NCBI RefSeq assembly: GCF_001625595.1
Contig: NZ_AUXT01000057.1
Span: 1 to 64,000 of the forward strand
From: Pseudoalteromonas luteoviolacea NCIMB 1942
Lineage (GTDB): Bacteria > Pseudomonadota > Gammaproteobacteria > Enterobacterales > Alteromonadaceae
DNA: 64,000 nucleotides
Direction: 5' to 3'
Shown: piece after piece, positions 16,883 to 26,834 of the stretch
How the letters are laid out: every line of letters begins with the position of its first letter
How positions within the stretch are numbered: position 1 is the stretch's first letter
The notes under the pieces: model-generated
Database searches by the model: none
Told to the model about the DNA's origin: nothing
What the model saw: only the letters and a program-made list of their open reading frames with translations
Program-made: the position numbers and the translations under genes

Positions 16883-19159
16883 CTACTTGCCCGCGTAATG
16901 CTTCAACATACTTGGTACATCCAAAATCAGGGCTATGCCGCCATCAGATGTAATCGTTGCACCTGCCATGCCAGGAGTACCTTGAAGAAGTGAGTCCAGA
17001 GGTTTTATTACAACCTCTTCCTGACCAATTAACGAGTCCACTACAAAGCCGACTTGCTGAGTACCTATCTGAACTATTACTACATGACCTTCTGCTTTTT
17101 TCTGGTTTATATCGGTGCCTTTGACTAACCAATGTTCCAGATAAAACAACGGAATAGCTTTTTCCCTAACAATAATAGTCAATTGACCATCAACTACATT
17201 GGTTTTGGTCAAATCTAAATGGAAGATTTCACTCACACCGGCTAATGGTAGAGCAAATGTTTGCTCGCCAACCATAACCATCAACGTTGGTAAGATAGCT
17301 AACGTAAGCGGTACTTTGATTTCTAAAATAGTACCCACACCCAATTCAGACTGAATGTTTACTTGACCATTAAGTTGAGTGATTTTTGTTTTAACAACAT
17401 CCATCCCAACGCCACGGCCAGAGATATCAGAAATCTGTTCTTTAGTAGAAAAGCCTGGCGCGAAAATTAAATTGTAAGCTTCGGTGTCAGATAATCGGCT
17501 TGCTTGATCTGAGTCGATTACACCTTTGCTAATCGCAATTTTCTTCAATTTTTCTGGATCCATACCTGCACCATCATCTCTGATGGTTAAAAGAATATGG
17601 TCACCTTCTTGTGATGCTGAAAGTGTAACTGTACCTGTTCTTGCCTTACCTGCTGCTTCACGCACATCTGGCATCTCAATACCATGATCAACCGAGTTTC
17701 TAACAAGGTGAACAAGTGGATCAGCTAGCGCCTCTACTAAGTTTTTATCTAAATCGGTATCTTCACCCTCAAGAATCAAATTAATATCTTTCTTGAGGCT
17801 TCTCGCCAAGTCTCTTACAACGCGAGGGAAACGACCAAACACTTTCTTGATTGGCTGCATCCTTGTCTTCATAACAGCACCCTGAAGATCGGCGGTTACA
17901 ACATCAAGGTTTGATATCGCTTTGCCCATGGCTTCACTATTGCTGTTATTAGCAAGGCTAACTAATCGGTTTCTTACTAAAACAAGCTCACCAACCATGT
18001 TCATGATTTGGTCTAGTCGTTTAGTATCAACCCGTACGGTTGTTTCCGCTTGAGCTGCAGGCTTTTTAGGGGCTGCGGCTTTAGGTTCTGATTTTGCTGG
18101 CTCTGATTTTGCTGGCGCTGGTTTTGCTGCCGGGGCTGGTTTTGCTGCCGCAGAAGGTTTTGGCGTAGGTTTTGGCGTAGGCTTTGGTGGGACCGGCGCT
18201 TGCGGGGCTGGTGCAGCAGGCGCTTTAGGAGCTGCACTTTTTTCTTCACCGTCCTCTAAGTTTTTAGGTGCTTGCCCTTTGCCATGTAGCTCGTCTAGCA
18301 GCGCTTCAAAGTCATCATCATTGATTTCTTCATCGTCACCGCCTGTAGATGCTGCTGGTTCCGCTGGTTGGCTAGTAGGGGCCGATTGTGCAGGCTCATT
18401 GGTACCATCACCAAATTTACCAACACCGTGGAGTTCATCTAATAGACTATCAAACTCATCATCAGTGATATCACCATCATTAGCATTGCTAGGAGCTGTG
18501 GGGGCTTCAGCTTTTGGTGCGGCTTGCCCTTCTGGCGTCGGAGCTTTGCCAGCGCCATGCAGTTCATCTAACAGGCTTTCAAATTCTTCTTCGGAGATCT
18601 CATCGATACTATCAGAACTCGCTTTATCCTCTTGTGCACTATTGCTGCTACCATCTAAATCAAAGAAAACATCATTTTCGACGGGCACTTCCTGTGGTGC
18701 TTCTTCAACAACGGGAGGTTCAGCTGGCGCGGTTGGCGCAGCTGCTTCAATAGGCGCTTCGTCAGCAGATTCTGGCTGACTGAGCTTATGTAAGACATCG
18801 AGTAGCTCTTGGTCAGCAGGCTCCGGTTGTTCGCGATTTTGAATACATGCGAACATATCATTTATAGTATCCAAAGACTGCAGGATTACATCCATTAATT
18901 CAGGATTAACTGAGCGCTGTCCCTGCCTTAAAACATCAAAGACGTTTTCTGCACCATGACAAGCATCGACGAGCTCGTTCATACCCAGAAATCCAGCTCC
19001 GCCTTTAACAGTATGGAACCCTCTGAATATTGCGTTCAGTAAATCTTTGTCATCTGGGTTATTTTCTAATTCAACGAGTTGCTCAGATAACAGTTCGAGT
19101 ATTTCTCCAGCTTCAACAAGAAAGTCTTGTAAGATATCTTCATCGACTTCAAAGCTCAT
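16883..19159 (-). CDS. cheA: CheA chemotaxis histidine kinase with triple LID-like repeat
   Basis: 758 residues. The P1 HPt domain (1-105) holds the phospho-site His49 in FRGFHTVKGGAGF. Instead of an obvious P2 there is a long linker (about 130-370) with three copies of an acidic helix ending in LLDELHG (about 187-204, 231-248 and 279-295) and a Pro/Ala/Lys-rich stretch. P3 dimerisation, P4 kinase (LVRNSVDHGIE, DDGAGMDPEKL, GRGVGMDVVK) and the P5 CheW-like domain follow. CheA phosphorylates CheY and CheB. In Vibrio such a linker (LID) binds ParP. It lies 15 bases after cheZ. Confidence 0.97.
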   Translation of the reverse strand: MSFEVDEDILQDFLVEAGEILELLSEQLVELENNPDDKDLLNAIFRGFHTVKGGAGFLGMNELVDACHGAENVFDVLRQGQRSVNPELMDVILQSLDTINDMFACIQNREQPEPADQELLDVLHKLSQPESADEAPIEAAAPTAPAEPPVVEEAPQEVPVENDVFFDLDGSSNSAQEDKASSDSIDEISEEEFESLLDELHGAGKAPTPEGQAAPKAEAPTAPSNANDGDITDDEFDSLLDELHGVGKFGDGTNEPAQSAPTSQPAEPAASTGGDDEEINDDDFEALLDELHGKGQAPKNLEDGEEKSAAPKAPAAPAPQAPVPPKPTPKPTPKPSAAAKPAPAAKPAPAKSEPAKSEPKAAAPKKPAAQAETTVRVDTKRLDQIMNMVGELVLVRNRLVSLANNSNSEAMGKAISNLDVVTADLQGAVMKTRMQPIKKVFGRFPRVVRDLARSLKKDINLILEGEDTDLDKNLVEALADPLVHLVRNSVDHGIEMPDVREAAGKARTGTVTLSASQEGDHILLTIRDDGAGMDPEKLKKIAISKGVIDSDQASRLSDTEAYNLIFAPGFSTKEQISDISGRGVGMDVVKTKITQLNGQVNIQSELGVGTILEIKVPLTLAILPTLMVMVGEQTFALPLAGVSEIFHLDLTKTNVVDGQLTIIVREKAIPLFYLEHWLVKGTDINQKKAEGHVVIVQIGTQQVGFVVDSLIGQEEVVIKPLDSLLQGTPGMAGATITSDGGIALILDVPSMLKHYAGK

Positions 19160-19174
19160 TATTATACTCTCCTA

Positions 19175-19939
19175 TTAGAAACCCAAACTAGATAACAGAT
19201 CATCAACTTCATCTTGACCAGAGACAACATCATCTCTCTCTTCTGCGTCAATGATTGGCCCTTCTGGACCAGATAGTTCATCAGTGGTCTCAACTACTTC
19301 TTGTGGTTTTGGAGCCGCGGTAAGTTGACCCACTTCTGCTGCACCGAATACGGTTAACAGATGTATTAAGCTGTCTTCAACTTCTCTGACAAGTTCAATG
19401 ACCCGACGAATAACCTGACCAGTTAAATCTTGATAGTCTTGAGCCATTAAAACGTTCGTCATCAACGATTGTAATTCGTCTGTACGGCCTTGTGAAGACT
19501 GCATAAAGTCGTTCAAGTCGTGACAAAGAGATTTAAACTCTCCAAGCTGTATATCACGACTCATTAACCTATCCCAAGTAGGTTTTATCTCTGAGAGCTC
19601 ATCAGCTAGCTCTTGAGCAAGCGGTAGGCTCGCTTCCACTGCATCCATTGTTTTATTAGCAGCATTCTCTGTCATTTCCATGACATAGTTTAAACGCTGT
19701 TTTGCGTCTGGAAGGGCCTCTGTGGTTAGATCTGACAAGCGAGTATCTAACTCAAAGTTTTTCAGAGATTCGTGTAATTGACGCGTCAATTTACCGACTT
19801 CAGCAAATAACTCAGATTGCTCTTTATTAGTTGCTTCAATTAGTATTTGGTCGGCCTTCTCTTGTTCACCATTCTCAAGATACTCAACAAGTTGTTTAGC
19901 TTGCTCTAATGTAATTTGTGGCGCAGAGGATTCTGACAT
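19175..19939 (-). CDS. cheZ: CheZ, CheY-phosphate phosphatase
   Basis: 254 residues. Long helical hairpin (about 60-175) with the conserved region MAQDYQDLTGQVIRRVIELV, whose Asp and Gln act in dephosphorylating CheY. The linker is acidic, and the C-terminal peptide (DEVDDLLSSLGF) is the CheY-binding helix. CheZ shortens the CheY signal and so resets motor switching. It lies between cheY (22 bases upstream) and cheA (15 bases downstream), the order seen in Vibrio and Shewanella. Confidence 0.96.
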   Translation of the reverse strand: MSESSAPQITLEQAKQLVEYLENGEQEKADQILIEATNKEQSELFAEVGKLTRQLHESLKNFELDTRLSDLTTEALPDAKQRLNYVMEMTENAANKTMDAVEASLPLAQELADELSEIKPTWDRLMSRDIQLGEFKSLCHDLNDFMQSSQGRTDELQSLMTNVLMAQDYQDLTGQVIRRVIELVREVEDSLIHLLTVFGAAEVGQLTAAPKPQEVVETTDELSGPEGPIIDAEERDDVVSGQDEVDDLLSSLGF

Positions 19940-19960
19940 AAGCCTATCCTTAACTCGTTA

Positions 19961-20344
19961 CTAGCCTAAGCGTTCAAAAACTTTTTCTAACTTGGTTTTC
20001 AATGTTCCAGCAGTAAAAGGTTTTACAATGTACCCATTAACACCAGCTTGTGCAGCCGCAACGATTTGTTCTTTTTTGGCTTCAGCGGTTACCATCAAAA
20101 CAGGTATATGTTTAAGGCTGTCGTCTGCACGAATAGCTCTTAACAGATCGATGCCTTGCATACCAGGCATGTTCCAATCGGTAACAACAAAGTCAAATTC
20201 TTGATTTTGCAACATCGGAAGCGCAGTGCTACCGTCATCAGCCTCTTGAACATTTGTAAAGCCTAAGTCTCTCAACAGGTTTTTGATTATTCTTCTCATC
20301 GTAGAGAAATCATCAACCACGAGAATTTTCATGTTCTTATCCAA
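19961..20344 (-). CDS. cheY: CheY response regulator (TTG start)
   Basis: 127 residues of a single receiver domain: Asp11-Asp12 acidic pocket, phospho-site Asp56 (TDWNMPG), Thr in MVTAEAKK and Lys in YIVKPF. CheY-phosphate binds FliM at the motor switch and changes rotation. The start is chosen as TTG at 20344, since GGAGG stands five bases before it and homologues begin MDKNMKIL. The ATG four codons later (20332) is too far from that ribosome site. A TTG start may hold expression down. Confidence 0.95.
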   Translation of the reverse strand: MDKNMKILVVDDFSTMRRIIKNLLRDLGFTNVQEADDGSTALPMLQNQEFDFVVTDWNMPGMQGIDLLRAIRADDSLKHIPVLMVTAEAKKEQIVAAAQAGVNGYIVKPFTAGTLKTKLEKVFERLG

Positions 20345-20391
20345 AACTTCCTCCGGTGAGGTTTGAACCTATAAAAATTATAAAATGTACT

Positions 20392-21126
20392 CTAATTGAT
20401 CCAGTCATTAATTTTGGCTCTGAGTTTAATCATTGCCTGACCATGAATCTGACTCACTCGAGACTCGCTCACATCAAGAATGTGGCCAATCTCTTTTAAA
20501 TTCATTTCATCGTTATAGTACAAAGACAAAACCATCGCATCTCGTTCCGGTAATGTTTTTATTGCATCTATCAACGACTCATTAAAGCGCTCATTCTTAA
20601 CGTTATTGAATGGTTTGTCTAGCGCTAAATCATTGTCCGCAGGTGAAATTACGTCTTGGTCGACACCTAAGTCTTCTATTCCGATAATTTTACTTGCATT
20701 TACATCATGTAAAATATGATGGTACTCATCTAAAGGAATATCAAGTTTTTCAGCAATTTCCGTGTCTTTAGGCTCTCGACCTAGAATAGACTCTAGCTCA
20801 GCGATCGCTTCTGCAACTAAACGACTGTTTTTGTGAACTGAGCGAGGCGCCCAGTCTCCACGGCGTATTTCATCAAGCATCGCACCACGGATTCGAATGC
20901 CAGCAAAGGTTTCAAAGCTAGCTCCTTTGCTCGCGTCAAAGTTTTTTGTTGCTTCAATTAAACCAATCATACCGGATTGAACAAGATCATCTAGCTGAAC
21001 GCTAGCAGGCAATCTGGCTAGCAAATGGCATGCGATTTTTTTGACCAAAGGTGTATGACGCTCGACCACTTTATTTAAGTGGTCCGCTGATTGATATCCC
21101 GCCATTCGATTGACCGGTGTAGCCAT
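20392..21126 (-). CDS. fliA: FliA, flagellar sigma-28
   Basis: 244 residues. Region 2 (about 20-100: YQSADHLN, LVKKIACHLLARLPASVQLDDLVQSG, FDASKGASFETFAGIRIRGAMLDEIR) and region 4 with its HTH (about 180-240: LPERDAMVLSLYYNDEMNLKEIGHIL, SESRVSQIH) are complete. FliA drives late genes such as flagellin, motor and chemotaxis genes once the hook is complete. It follows flhG by 2 bases, as expected for the flhAFG-fliA operon. No flgM is in the window. Confidence 0.96.
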   Translation of the reverse strand: MATPVNRMAGYQSADHLNKVVERHTPLVKKIACHLLARLPASVQLDDLVQSGMIGLIEATKNFDASKGASFETFAGIRIRGAMLDEIRRGDWAPRSVHKNSRLVAEAIAELESILGREPKDTEIAEKLDIPLDEYHHILHDVNASKIIGIEDLGVDQDVISPADNDLALDKPFNNVKNERFNESLIDAIKTLPERDAMVLSLYYNDEMNLKEIGHILDVSESRVSQIHGQAMIKLRAKINDWIN

Positions 21127-21128
21127 AA

Positions 21129-21989
21129 TTACCCGTTAACTAATTGCTCAATGAAAAACTCTAAGTGCCCCGACGGTTGATGGGGAACAGGCCATTTAAC
21201 GGCTTTACTCGCCAAACCTCTAAACGCTACAGCGGCTGGAGAGTTGGGATAGAGCTCTACGATGGTTTTTTGACGCCTTGAGGATTTACGCATATTTTCA
21301 TCAAAAGGAATCGTCGCAACCAATTCTAAAGCAACATCCAAAAACCTGTCTGTCACTTTTGATAGTTTAGCAAACAATTCTTGACCTTCTCGAAGGCTAC
21401 GGACCATGTTGGCTACTATTTTAAATTTGTATACGCCATGCTCTCTGCTCAAAACTTTGATCAAAGCATATGCATCGGTAATTGAGGTTGGCTCGTCACA
21501 TACCACTACCATGACGTCCTGCGCAGCACGCGAGAAACTTAACACCATATCTGAGATACCAGCTGCGGTATCAACAATCAGCACATCAAAGTCGTTGCTC
21601 AGTTCACTAAATGCTCGAATAAGGCCTGCGTGCTCAGCAGGGCTAAGCTCTACCATATTCTGGGAACCTGAAGTCGCTGGCACGATTCTAATTCCAGCGG
21701 GGCCCTCAACTAAAATCTCATCGAGTTCACACTCACCTGACAACACATGCGACAAATTGCGTTCGACTCGTAAACCTAGCATCACGTCACAGTTAGCCAA
21801 TCCTAAATCGGCATCCAAAACTAAAACTCGATGGCCCTGTTGTCCTAGCGCAATTGCAGTATTCAATGAAACATTGGTCTTGCCGACTCCTCCTTTACCA
21901 CCAGTTACTGCTATTACTTTTACTCCGTGGTTACTTTTTTGGTTCATTTTACGCAGGCCACTTGCTTGATCTAAAACTGTATTAATCAT
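21129..21989 (-). CDS. flhG: FlhG (FleN), MinD-like regulator of flagellar number
   Basis: 286 residues. After the family N-terminal signature DQASGLRKM comes the P-loop GGKGGVGKTNVSLN, then switch regions DADLGLANCDVMLG and DTAAGISD. FlhG limits polar flagella to one by restraining FlrA and FlhF. The DQASGL segment is the part known to stimulate the FlhF GTPase. It overlaps flhF by 8 bases and runs 2 bases before fliA. No C-terminal HTH is visible. Partner FlrA lies at 42760-44199. Confidence 0.96.
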   Translation of the reverse strand: MINTVLDQASGLRKMNQKSNHGVKVIAVTGGKGGVGKTNVSLNTAIALGQQGHRVLVLDADLGLANCDVMLGLRVERNLSHVLSGECELDEILVEGPAGIRIVPATSGSQNMVELSPAEHAGLIRAFSELSNDFDVLIVDTAAGISDMVLSFSRAAQDVMVVVCDEPTSITDAYALIKVLSREHGVYKFKIVANMVRSLREGQELFAKLSKVTDRFLDVALELVATIPFDENMRKSSRRQKTIVELYPNSPAAVAFRGLASKAVKWPVPHQPSGHLEFFIEQLVNG

Positions 21990-23517
21990 ACATTCCTACT
22001 GTCTGACACGCCACTGCTTCACGTCGTGAATGTTGTGCTTTTGTTCTTTTTAAATACAATTGCTCAGCCTTTTTAACTAATTTTTGAGCATTTGCTACAC
22101 GAATGTCTTCTGGCACTCGTTGTCCGTTGGTAAGATACCCTATTGGTAAGCGATTTTGAATCGCAATACTAATAATCTCGCCCAAACTTAGACATTCATC
22201 AAGTTTTGTAAAAATGCAACCACTTAGATTCACTTTTTTGAAGTGATTTACTGTCTCTTGCAAAACATGCATTTGAGAAGTTGCACTCAGTACCAAATAA
22301 CTGCGAATATCTACTCTTGAGCTGCGCATCAATGTATTAAGCTGTTCAGTCAAGCGCAGGTCTCTTTGACTCATACCCGCTGTGTCTATTAATACTAGAC
22401 GCTTATTGCGCAAATGATAAAGAACTTCTGCTAACTCGTTTGCATCTTTAACTTGCTTAACCGGACAACCAATGATTCTACCATAAGTTGCTAGCTGCTC
22501 GTAAGCGCCAATTCTGTATGTATCTGTTGTAATTAGAGCTACTTTGTCTGCACCGTACTTTTGTGCCCCTAATGCAGCCAATTTTGCAACGGTCGTTGTT
22601 TTACCAACACCTGTTGGTCCAACCATGGCATAAACACCACCTTGACGCAGAATGTCATTATTTGTGGTGTGCATCTGGTTTACAACCATATTTAGCAATG
22701 CATTCCATGCTTCTTTACGAGACACATCATCTGGGATAAAACATGCCATCTGTTCAGCAACATCCGCACTAATGCCCATACCTTGTAGTCTATCTACTAA
22801 ACATGCTCTGGTTGGGTCACGACGTTCCATTTCCTGTTTCATTAAGCCCGATAGTTGATATTCAAGTAGCTGACGGATAGCGTTCATCTCATCTCTCATT
22901 GAACTCATTTCATCTTGCTTTGGTTCGCGTGCAACAGGTTGCGCATCAAAACCAGATTCAAGATCATCGTCAAAACCCCAATCAGACGCAATTGGCTCAG
23001 GCTGGCGCCCAGGTCGCGCTGCTGCTTGAGGTCTAGAAGCTGCCATACTATTTTGCTGATAATCCTGCTGCTGAGCCGCTTGATGAAAGTCTGACTGCTG
23101 AAAATTGGACTTTTGCTCTTCTTTAGGTGCAAAAAGGTCACCTGTATCAATACCTGACTGAGAGAACATAGACGCAAGCTCTGGCGAACGAGGTTTAGGA
23201 GCTTGGCGCTCTAAAAGCGCTTCGAGACTATCAGCAACTCTAGCTTGAGGCTCAGGTTGGGCACGACGAGCCTGTGGTTTTACTACTCTTGCTGGTTGGC
23301 TATAAGTAGGCTGAGCTTGAGGCGCAGATTCTACATTTGCTTGAGGCGCAGCTTCTTGCGGCTTTGCAGCCACTCTGTCGTTATCGATGGCTGCTACAAT
23401 CTCTACACCATCAGCTAACTTTTTGTTCGACATTATCACTGCATCTGCGCCCAACTCATCTTTAACTTCTTTTAAAGCAGTACGCATATCTTTTGCAAAA
23501 AATCTTTTAATCTTCAT
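21982..23517 (-). CDS. flhF: FlhF, SRP-type GTPase for polar flagellar placement
   Basis: 511 residues. The N-terminal B domain (1-~200) is variable, rich in Gln, Ala and Pro. The N and G domains follow with GPTGVGKTTTVAKLAA, TTDTYRIGAYEQL, LIDTAGMSQRD and TKLDECLSLG. FlhF marks the pole where the first flagellar ring is built. It lies 19 bases downstream of flhA and overlaps flhG. It is longer than enterobacterial SRP relatives because of the B domain, as usual for polar flagellates. Confidence 0.96.
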   Translation of the reverse strand: MKIKRFFAKDMRTALKEVKDELGADAVIMSNKKLADGVEIVAAIDNDRVAAKPQEAAPQANVESAPQAQPTYSQPARVVKPQARRAQPEPQARVADSLEALLERQAPKPRSPELASMFSQSGIDTGDLFAPKEEQKSNFQQSDFHQAAQQQDYQQNSMAASRPQAAARPGRQPEPIASDWGFDDDLESGFDAQPVAREPKQDEMSSMRDEMNAIRQLLEYQLSGLMKQEMERRDPTRACLVDRLQGMGISADVAEQMACFIPDDVSRKEAWNALLNMVVNQMHTTNNDILRQGGVYAMVGPTGVGKTTTVAKLAALGAQKYGADKVALITTDTYRIGAYEQLATYGRIIGCPVKQVKDANELAEVLYHLRNKRLVLIDTAGMSQRDLRLTEQLNTLMRSSRVDIRSYLVLSATSQMHVLQETVNHFKKVNLSGCIFTKLDECLSLGEIISIAIQNRLPIGYLTNGQRVPEDIRVANAQKLVKKAEQLYLKRTKAQHSRREAVACQTVGMYD

Positions 23518-23536
23518 GACTCAGCACCTCATTCCT

Positions 23537-25636
23537 CTATTGCCCAACAGAGCTAATAATCTTGATTTGTCTTTCGTCTGGTACTTCCTGATATGACATC
23601 ACTCTCAAACCAGGGATCGTATGTTTGACAAATCTTGATAAAACACTTCTTAACATACCTGAGGTTAATAAGATGGACGGCTCGCCTAACATTTCTTGCG
23701 TTTGATGCGCTTCTCTCAATGAACCTTGAAGTCGCTCTGCAAGACCTGGCTCTATGCCTGCCCCCTCATCACCTGCGTTCTGAAGTGACTGATGCAACAT
23801 CTGTTCCAACTCGGGCGCCAATGTTATGACAGGTATCTCATCAGCGTTTCCAACTGCGTCTTGAACTATCAATCTGCGTAGTGAAATTCTTACAGCAGCG
23901 GTTAGTACATCCGGGTCTTGGCTGCGCGGGCCATACTCAACTAAAGTCTGAACAATTGAGCGCATATCTCTTATTGCTACGCCTTCGTTGAGTAAGTTTT
24001 GTAGTACTTTTACAATTGTCGTCAGTGGAAGAATGTCTGGTACCAGGCCTTCAACTAATCGAGGATGGCTTTTAGCAAGCATGTCTAGTAGGTTTTGAAC
24101 TTCTTCATGGCCCAGCAGTAGTGAAGCATTATTAGTCAAAAGTTGACTAATGTGGGTCGCAACAACGGTTGCAGCATCAACAACGGTATAACCAAGTGAG
24201 TGCGCTTCGTCTTTTTGATCAGGTTTAATCCATACAGCTTCTAAGCCAAAAGCAGGGTCTTTGGTCGCTACACCTTGAATCGGACCAAAAACCTGACCAG
24301 GGTTAATCGCGAGTTCATCACCATGCTTTAGTTCGCCATCACCAGAGCCAACCCCCATTAAGGTAATCTTGTATGCATTTGGATCCAATTCTAAATTGTC
24401 ACGAATATGTACTGGTGGCACCAAGAAGCCAAGCTCTTGTGATAATTTCTTTCTAACACCCTTAATGCGGTTTAATAACTCACCACCTTGTGCTTGATCT
24501 ACAAGCGGAATTAAGCGATATCCAACCTCTAAACCAATTACATCAACAGGCTGTACATCATCCCAGCCCAGCTCTTTTTGATCCTGCTGCTTGTTTGCAA
24601 CCTGAGTTCCTTGTGCTTCTTCTTCGGCTTTCTCTGCAGCTGCTTTTTCTTTATGCTGCTTCGAGTAGTAGGCCAACCCACCCATAAAGCTACCAAGTCC
24701 TAAGAACGCGACATGTGGCATCCCAGGTACTAAGCCCATTACAATCAAAATGCCTGAGGCAATAAATAAAGACTTCTCGTTTCCTAGCTGCTGTGTTACT
24801 TGCTCACCCATATTGTGAGATTCGTTCTGACGAGTAACAACAATCGCGGTACCGATTGAAAGAAGTAAAGATGGTAACTGAGCGACTAGCCCATCACCAA
24901 TGGTGAGCAAAGTGTACACTTCCATCGCACGAGAGAACGTCAGATCATGCTGTACCATACCAACAAATAAGCCGCCAATAATGTTGATCGCAAGGATTAC
25001 GATACCTGCTATTGCATCCCCTTTCACAAACTTACTTGCACCATCCATAGAACCGTAGAAATCCGCTTCCCGCGTAACTTCATCTCGTCTTGCTCTTGCG
25101 TCTTCTGCCGAGATGAACCCCGCATTTAGGTCGGCATCAATCGCCATTTGTTTACCTGGCATAGCATCCAAAGTGAAACGTGCTGATACTTCTGAAATAC
25201 GGCCCGCACCTTTGGTTATTACAACAAAGTTAATGATAATAAGAATTAAGAATACGACTAAACCAACTGCATAGTTACCACCAATTACAACCGAGCCAAA
25301 TGCTTCAATCACTTTACCGGCTGCGTCTCCGCCGTTGTGACCTTCAAGCAAAACAACTCGCGTACTCGCAACATTCAGCGCCAACCTCATGATAGTTGCA
25401 ATAAGTAAAACTGCGGGGAACATACCAAATTCTAGTGGCTTCATGGTGTAAACAGTTACCAACAACACAACTAGCGCAAGTGCGATATTGAATGAAAATA
25501 GGATATCCAACAAGAATGGGGGCATTGGTAAAATAACCATGGCCAATGCTGCAAGTACCAGTAACGGTGTACCAATACCTTTTGCATAATCTTTTTTGTC
25601 TCTATTTATTTGTTGTAGAACCGCTTTAAAATCCAT
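23537..25636 (-). CDS. flhA: FlhA, flagellar type III export gate protein
   Basis: 699 residues, normal length. The N-terminal half (about 20-310) has eight membrane helices, with the FHIPEP loop region NFVVITKGAGRISEVSARFTLDAMPGKQMAIDADLNAG. The C-terminal half (about 350-699) is the cytoplasmic ring that docks export chaperones. With FlhB, FliP, FliQ and FliR it forms the export gate. A sigma-54-like promoter lies just upstream (25675-25690), so this gene probably heads the flhA-flhF-flhG-fliA-che transcript. Confidence 0.98.
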   Translation of the reverse strand: MDFKAVLQQINRDKKDYAKGIGTPLLVLAALAMVILPMPPFLLDILFSFNIALALVVLLVTVYTMKPLEFGMFPAVLLIATIMRLALNVASTRVVLLEGHNGGDAAGKVIEAFGSVVIGGNYAVGLVVFLILIIINFVVITKGAGRISEVSARFTLDAMPGKQMAIDADLNAGFISAEDARARRDEVTREADFYGSMDGASKFVKGDAIAGIVILAINIIGGLFVGMVQHDLTFSRAMEVYTLLTIGDGLVAQLPSLLLSIGTAIVVTRQNESHNMGEQVTQQLGNEKSLFIASGILIVMGLVPGMPHVAFLGLGSFMGGLAYYSKQHKEKAAAEKAEEEAQGTQVANKQQDQKELGWDDVQPVDVIGLEVGYRLIPLVDQAQGGELLNRIKGVRKKLSQELGFLVPPVHIRDNLELDPNAYKITLMGVGSGDGELKHGDELAINPGQVFGPIQGVATKDPAFGLEAVWIKPDQKDEAHSLGYTVVDAATVVATHISQLLTNNASLLLGHEEVQNLLDMLAKSHPRLVEGLVPDILPLTTIVKVLQNLLNEGVAIRDMRSIVQTLVEYGPRSQDPDVLTAAVRISLRRLIVQDAVGNADEIPVITLAPELEQMLHQSLQNAGDEGAGIEPGLAERLQGSLREAHQTQEMLGEPSILLTSGMLRSVLSRFVKHTIPGLRVMSYQEVPDERQIKIISSVGQ

Positions 25637-25674
25637 AACTTATCAACTTCAATTTATTGACGCAAATAAGTTAA

Positions 25675-25690
25675 AGCAATCTTCATTCCA
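25675..25690 (-). promoter_or_regulatory. Sigma-54-type promoter before flhA
   Basis: Minus strand TGGAATGAAGATTGCT has GG and GC ten bases apart and a perfect TTGCT -12 element. The -24 half is weaker (TGGAAT against TGGCAC). It lies in the 58-base gap between flhB and flhA, 39 bases before the start codon. In Vibrio this operon is sigma-54 dependent. Confidence 0.68.
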
Positions 25691-25694
25691 ACTA

Positions 25695-26825
25695 TTAGTG
25701 TTTCATATTATCTGGAATTGGTAAGTCTTTATTGAGTGCTGTAGGTTTTCTACCGCGTCCCTTATTGAACTTTTTGAGCTGGAATACATAAGCTAGCACC
25801 TGCGCGACAGCTGTAAACAACTTATCAGGGATCTGGTCCCCTACTTCAGTCGTGTGATACAAAGAACGTGTCAGCACTGGCGATTCAACAATTGGTACTT
25901 CGTTGCCTTTAGCAACCTTACGAATTTGCATGGCCAATTCATCAACTCCTTTCGCAATCACCATTGGGGCACCTGCTTTTTCGGTGTCATATTTTAACGC
26001 CACAGAATAGTGGGTTGGGTTTGTTACTACCACATCTGCATCAGGCACATCTTGCATCATTCTGCGCTGAGACATTTCACGCTGCGTTCTTCTAATACGC
26101 GCTTTAATTTGCGGATCACCTTCAGAGTTTTTGTACTCATCCTTAACCTCTTGAAGTGTCATTTTTAACTGTTTGTGGTGGTTATAACTTTGATAAGGCG
26201 CATCAATTGCTGAAATAACAATCATCGTACAACTGAGCGCCAAAAAGAGCCAAGCTAAAATTTCCAGTGCATGGATAACACTACCTGGTACCGACTCGAT
26301 ACTGAGGTGCAAAATGTCGTAAAACATCCACTTGATAAATAAGATGGCAAAGCCTGCAACCAGCACGAATTTCAAAACGGATTTAATTAACTCTACTGCA
26401 GCTTGTGGCCCTAACATGCGCTTAATGCCTTTCATGGGCGACATTTTACTCGCTTTTGGCGCAGCAGCTTCCCAGCTAAAATTAAAGCCGCCCAACAGCG
26501 TATTACCGATCACTCCAGCTACAAGAATAATTAAAACAAACATTGACATAGGGAAGAACAATTCTGAGAAGGCATCTCCCCACACGGCAAACATTTTAGT
26601 TGTATCATAGGTTTCATTACGGTTTAGTGTCAGCATGCGGCCCATTATGTTGTACAAGCCTTTCGCAATATCCGCACCATAAAGAATCAATGCCACAGCA
26701 GAAAAAATTAATACAAAGGTAGTTCCTAACTCTTTTGAACGAGCAACCTGGCCTTTCTTTCTGGCATCACCAATCTTTTTTGAGGTGGGTTCTTCGGTGC
26801 GTTCTTGACCTGAATCTTCAGCCAT
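25695..26825 (-). CDS. flhB: FlhB, export gate and substrate-specificity switch
   Basis: 376 residues. Four membrane helices lie in residues 30-215. The cytoplasmic C-terminal domain carries the self-cleaving NPTH site (DVVVTNPTHYSVALKYD, about residue 265-280). Cleavage lets the export machine change from rod/hook to filament substrates, with FliK as the ruler. The N-terminus (SGQERTEEPTSKKIGDARKKGQV) is the family signature. It lies 9 bases after fliR and ends the fliK-flhB run. Confidence 0.98.
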   Translation of the reverse strand: MAEDSGQERTEEPTSKKIGDARKKGQVARSKELGTTFVLIFSAVALILYGADIAKGLYNIMGRMLTLNRNETYDTTKMFAVWGDAFSELFFPMSMFVLIILVAGVIGNTLLGGFNFSWEAAAPKASKMSPMKGIKRMLGPQAAVELIKSVLKFVLVAGFAILFIKWMFYDILHLSIESVPGSVIHALEILAWLFLALSCTMIVISAIDAPYQSYNHHKQLKMTLQEVKDEYKNSEGDPQIKARIRRTQREMSQRRMMQDVPDADVVVTNPTHYSVALKYDTEKAGAPMVIAKGVDELAMQIRKVAKGNEVPIVESPVLTRSLYHTTEVGDQIPDKLFTAVAQVLAYVFQLKKFNKGRGRKPTALNKDLPIPDNMKH

Positions 26826-26834
26826 TTCAGCCTC

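Noticed and set aside
18279..18779. Long plus-strand Ser-rich reading frame opposite cheA
   Set aside because: It is the antisense of the repetitive acidic linker of cheA. Composition is a mirror of that repeat, and no ribosome site or family is seen.
21406..21969. 187-codon plus-strand frame opposite flhG
   Set aside because: It lies wholly inside flhG, whose P-loop and switch motifs prove the minus frame is coding.
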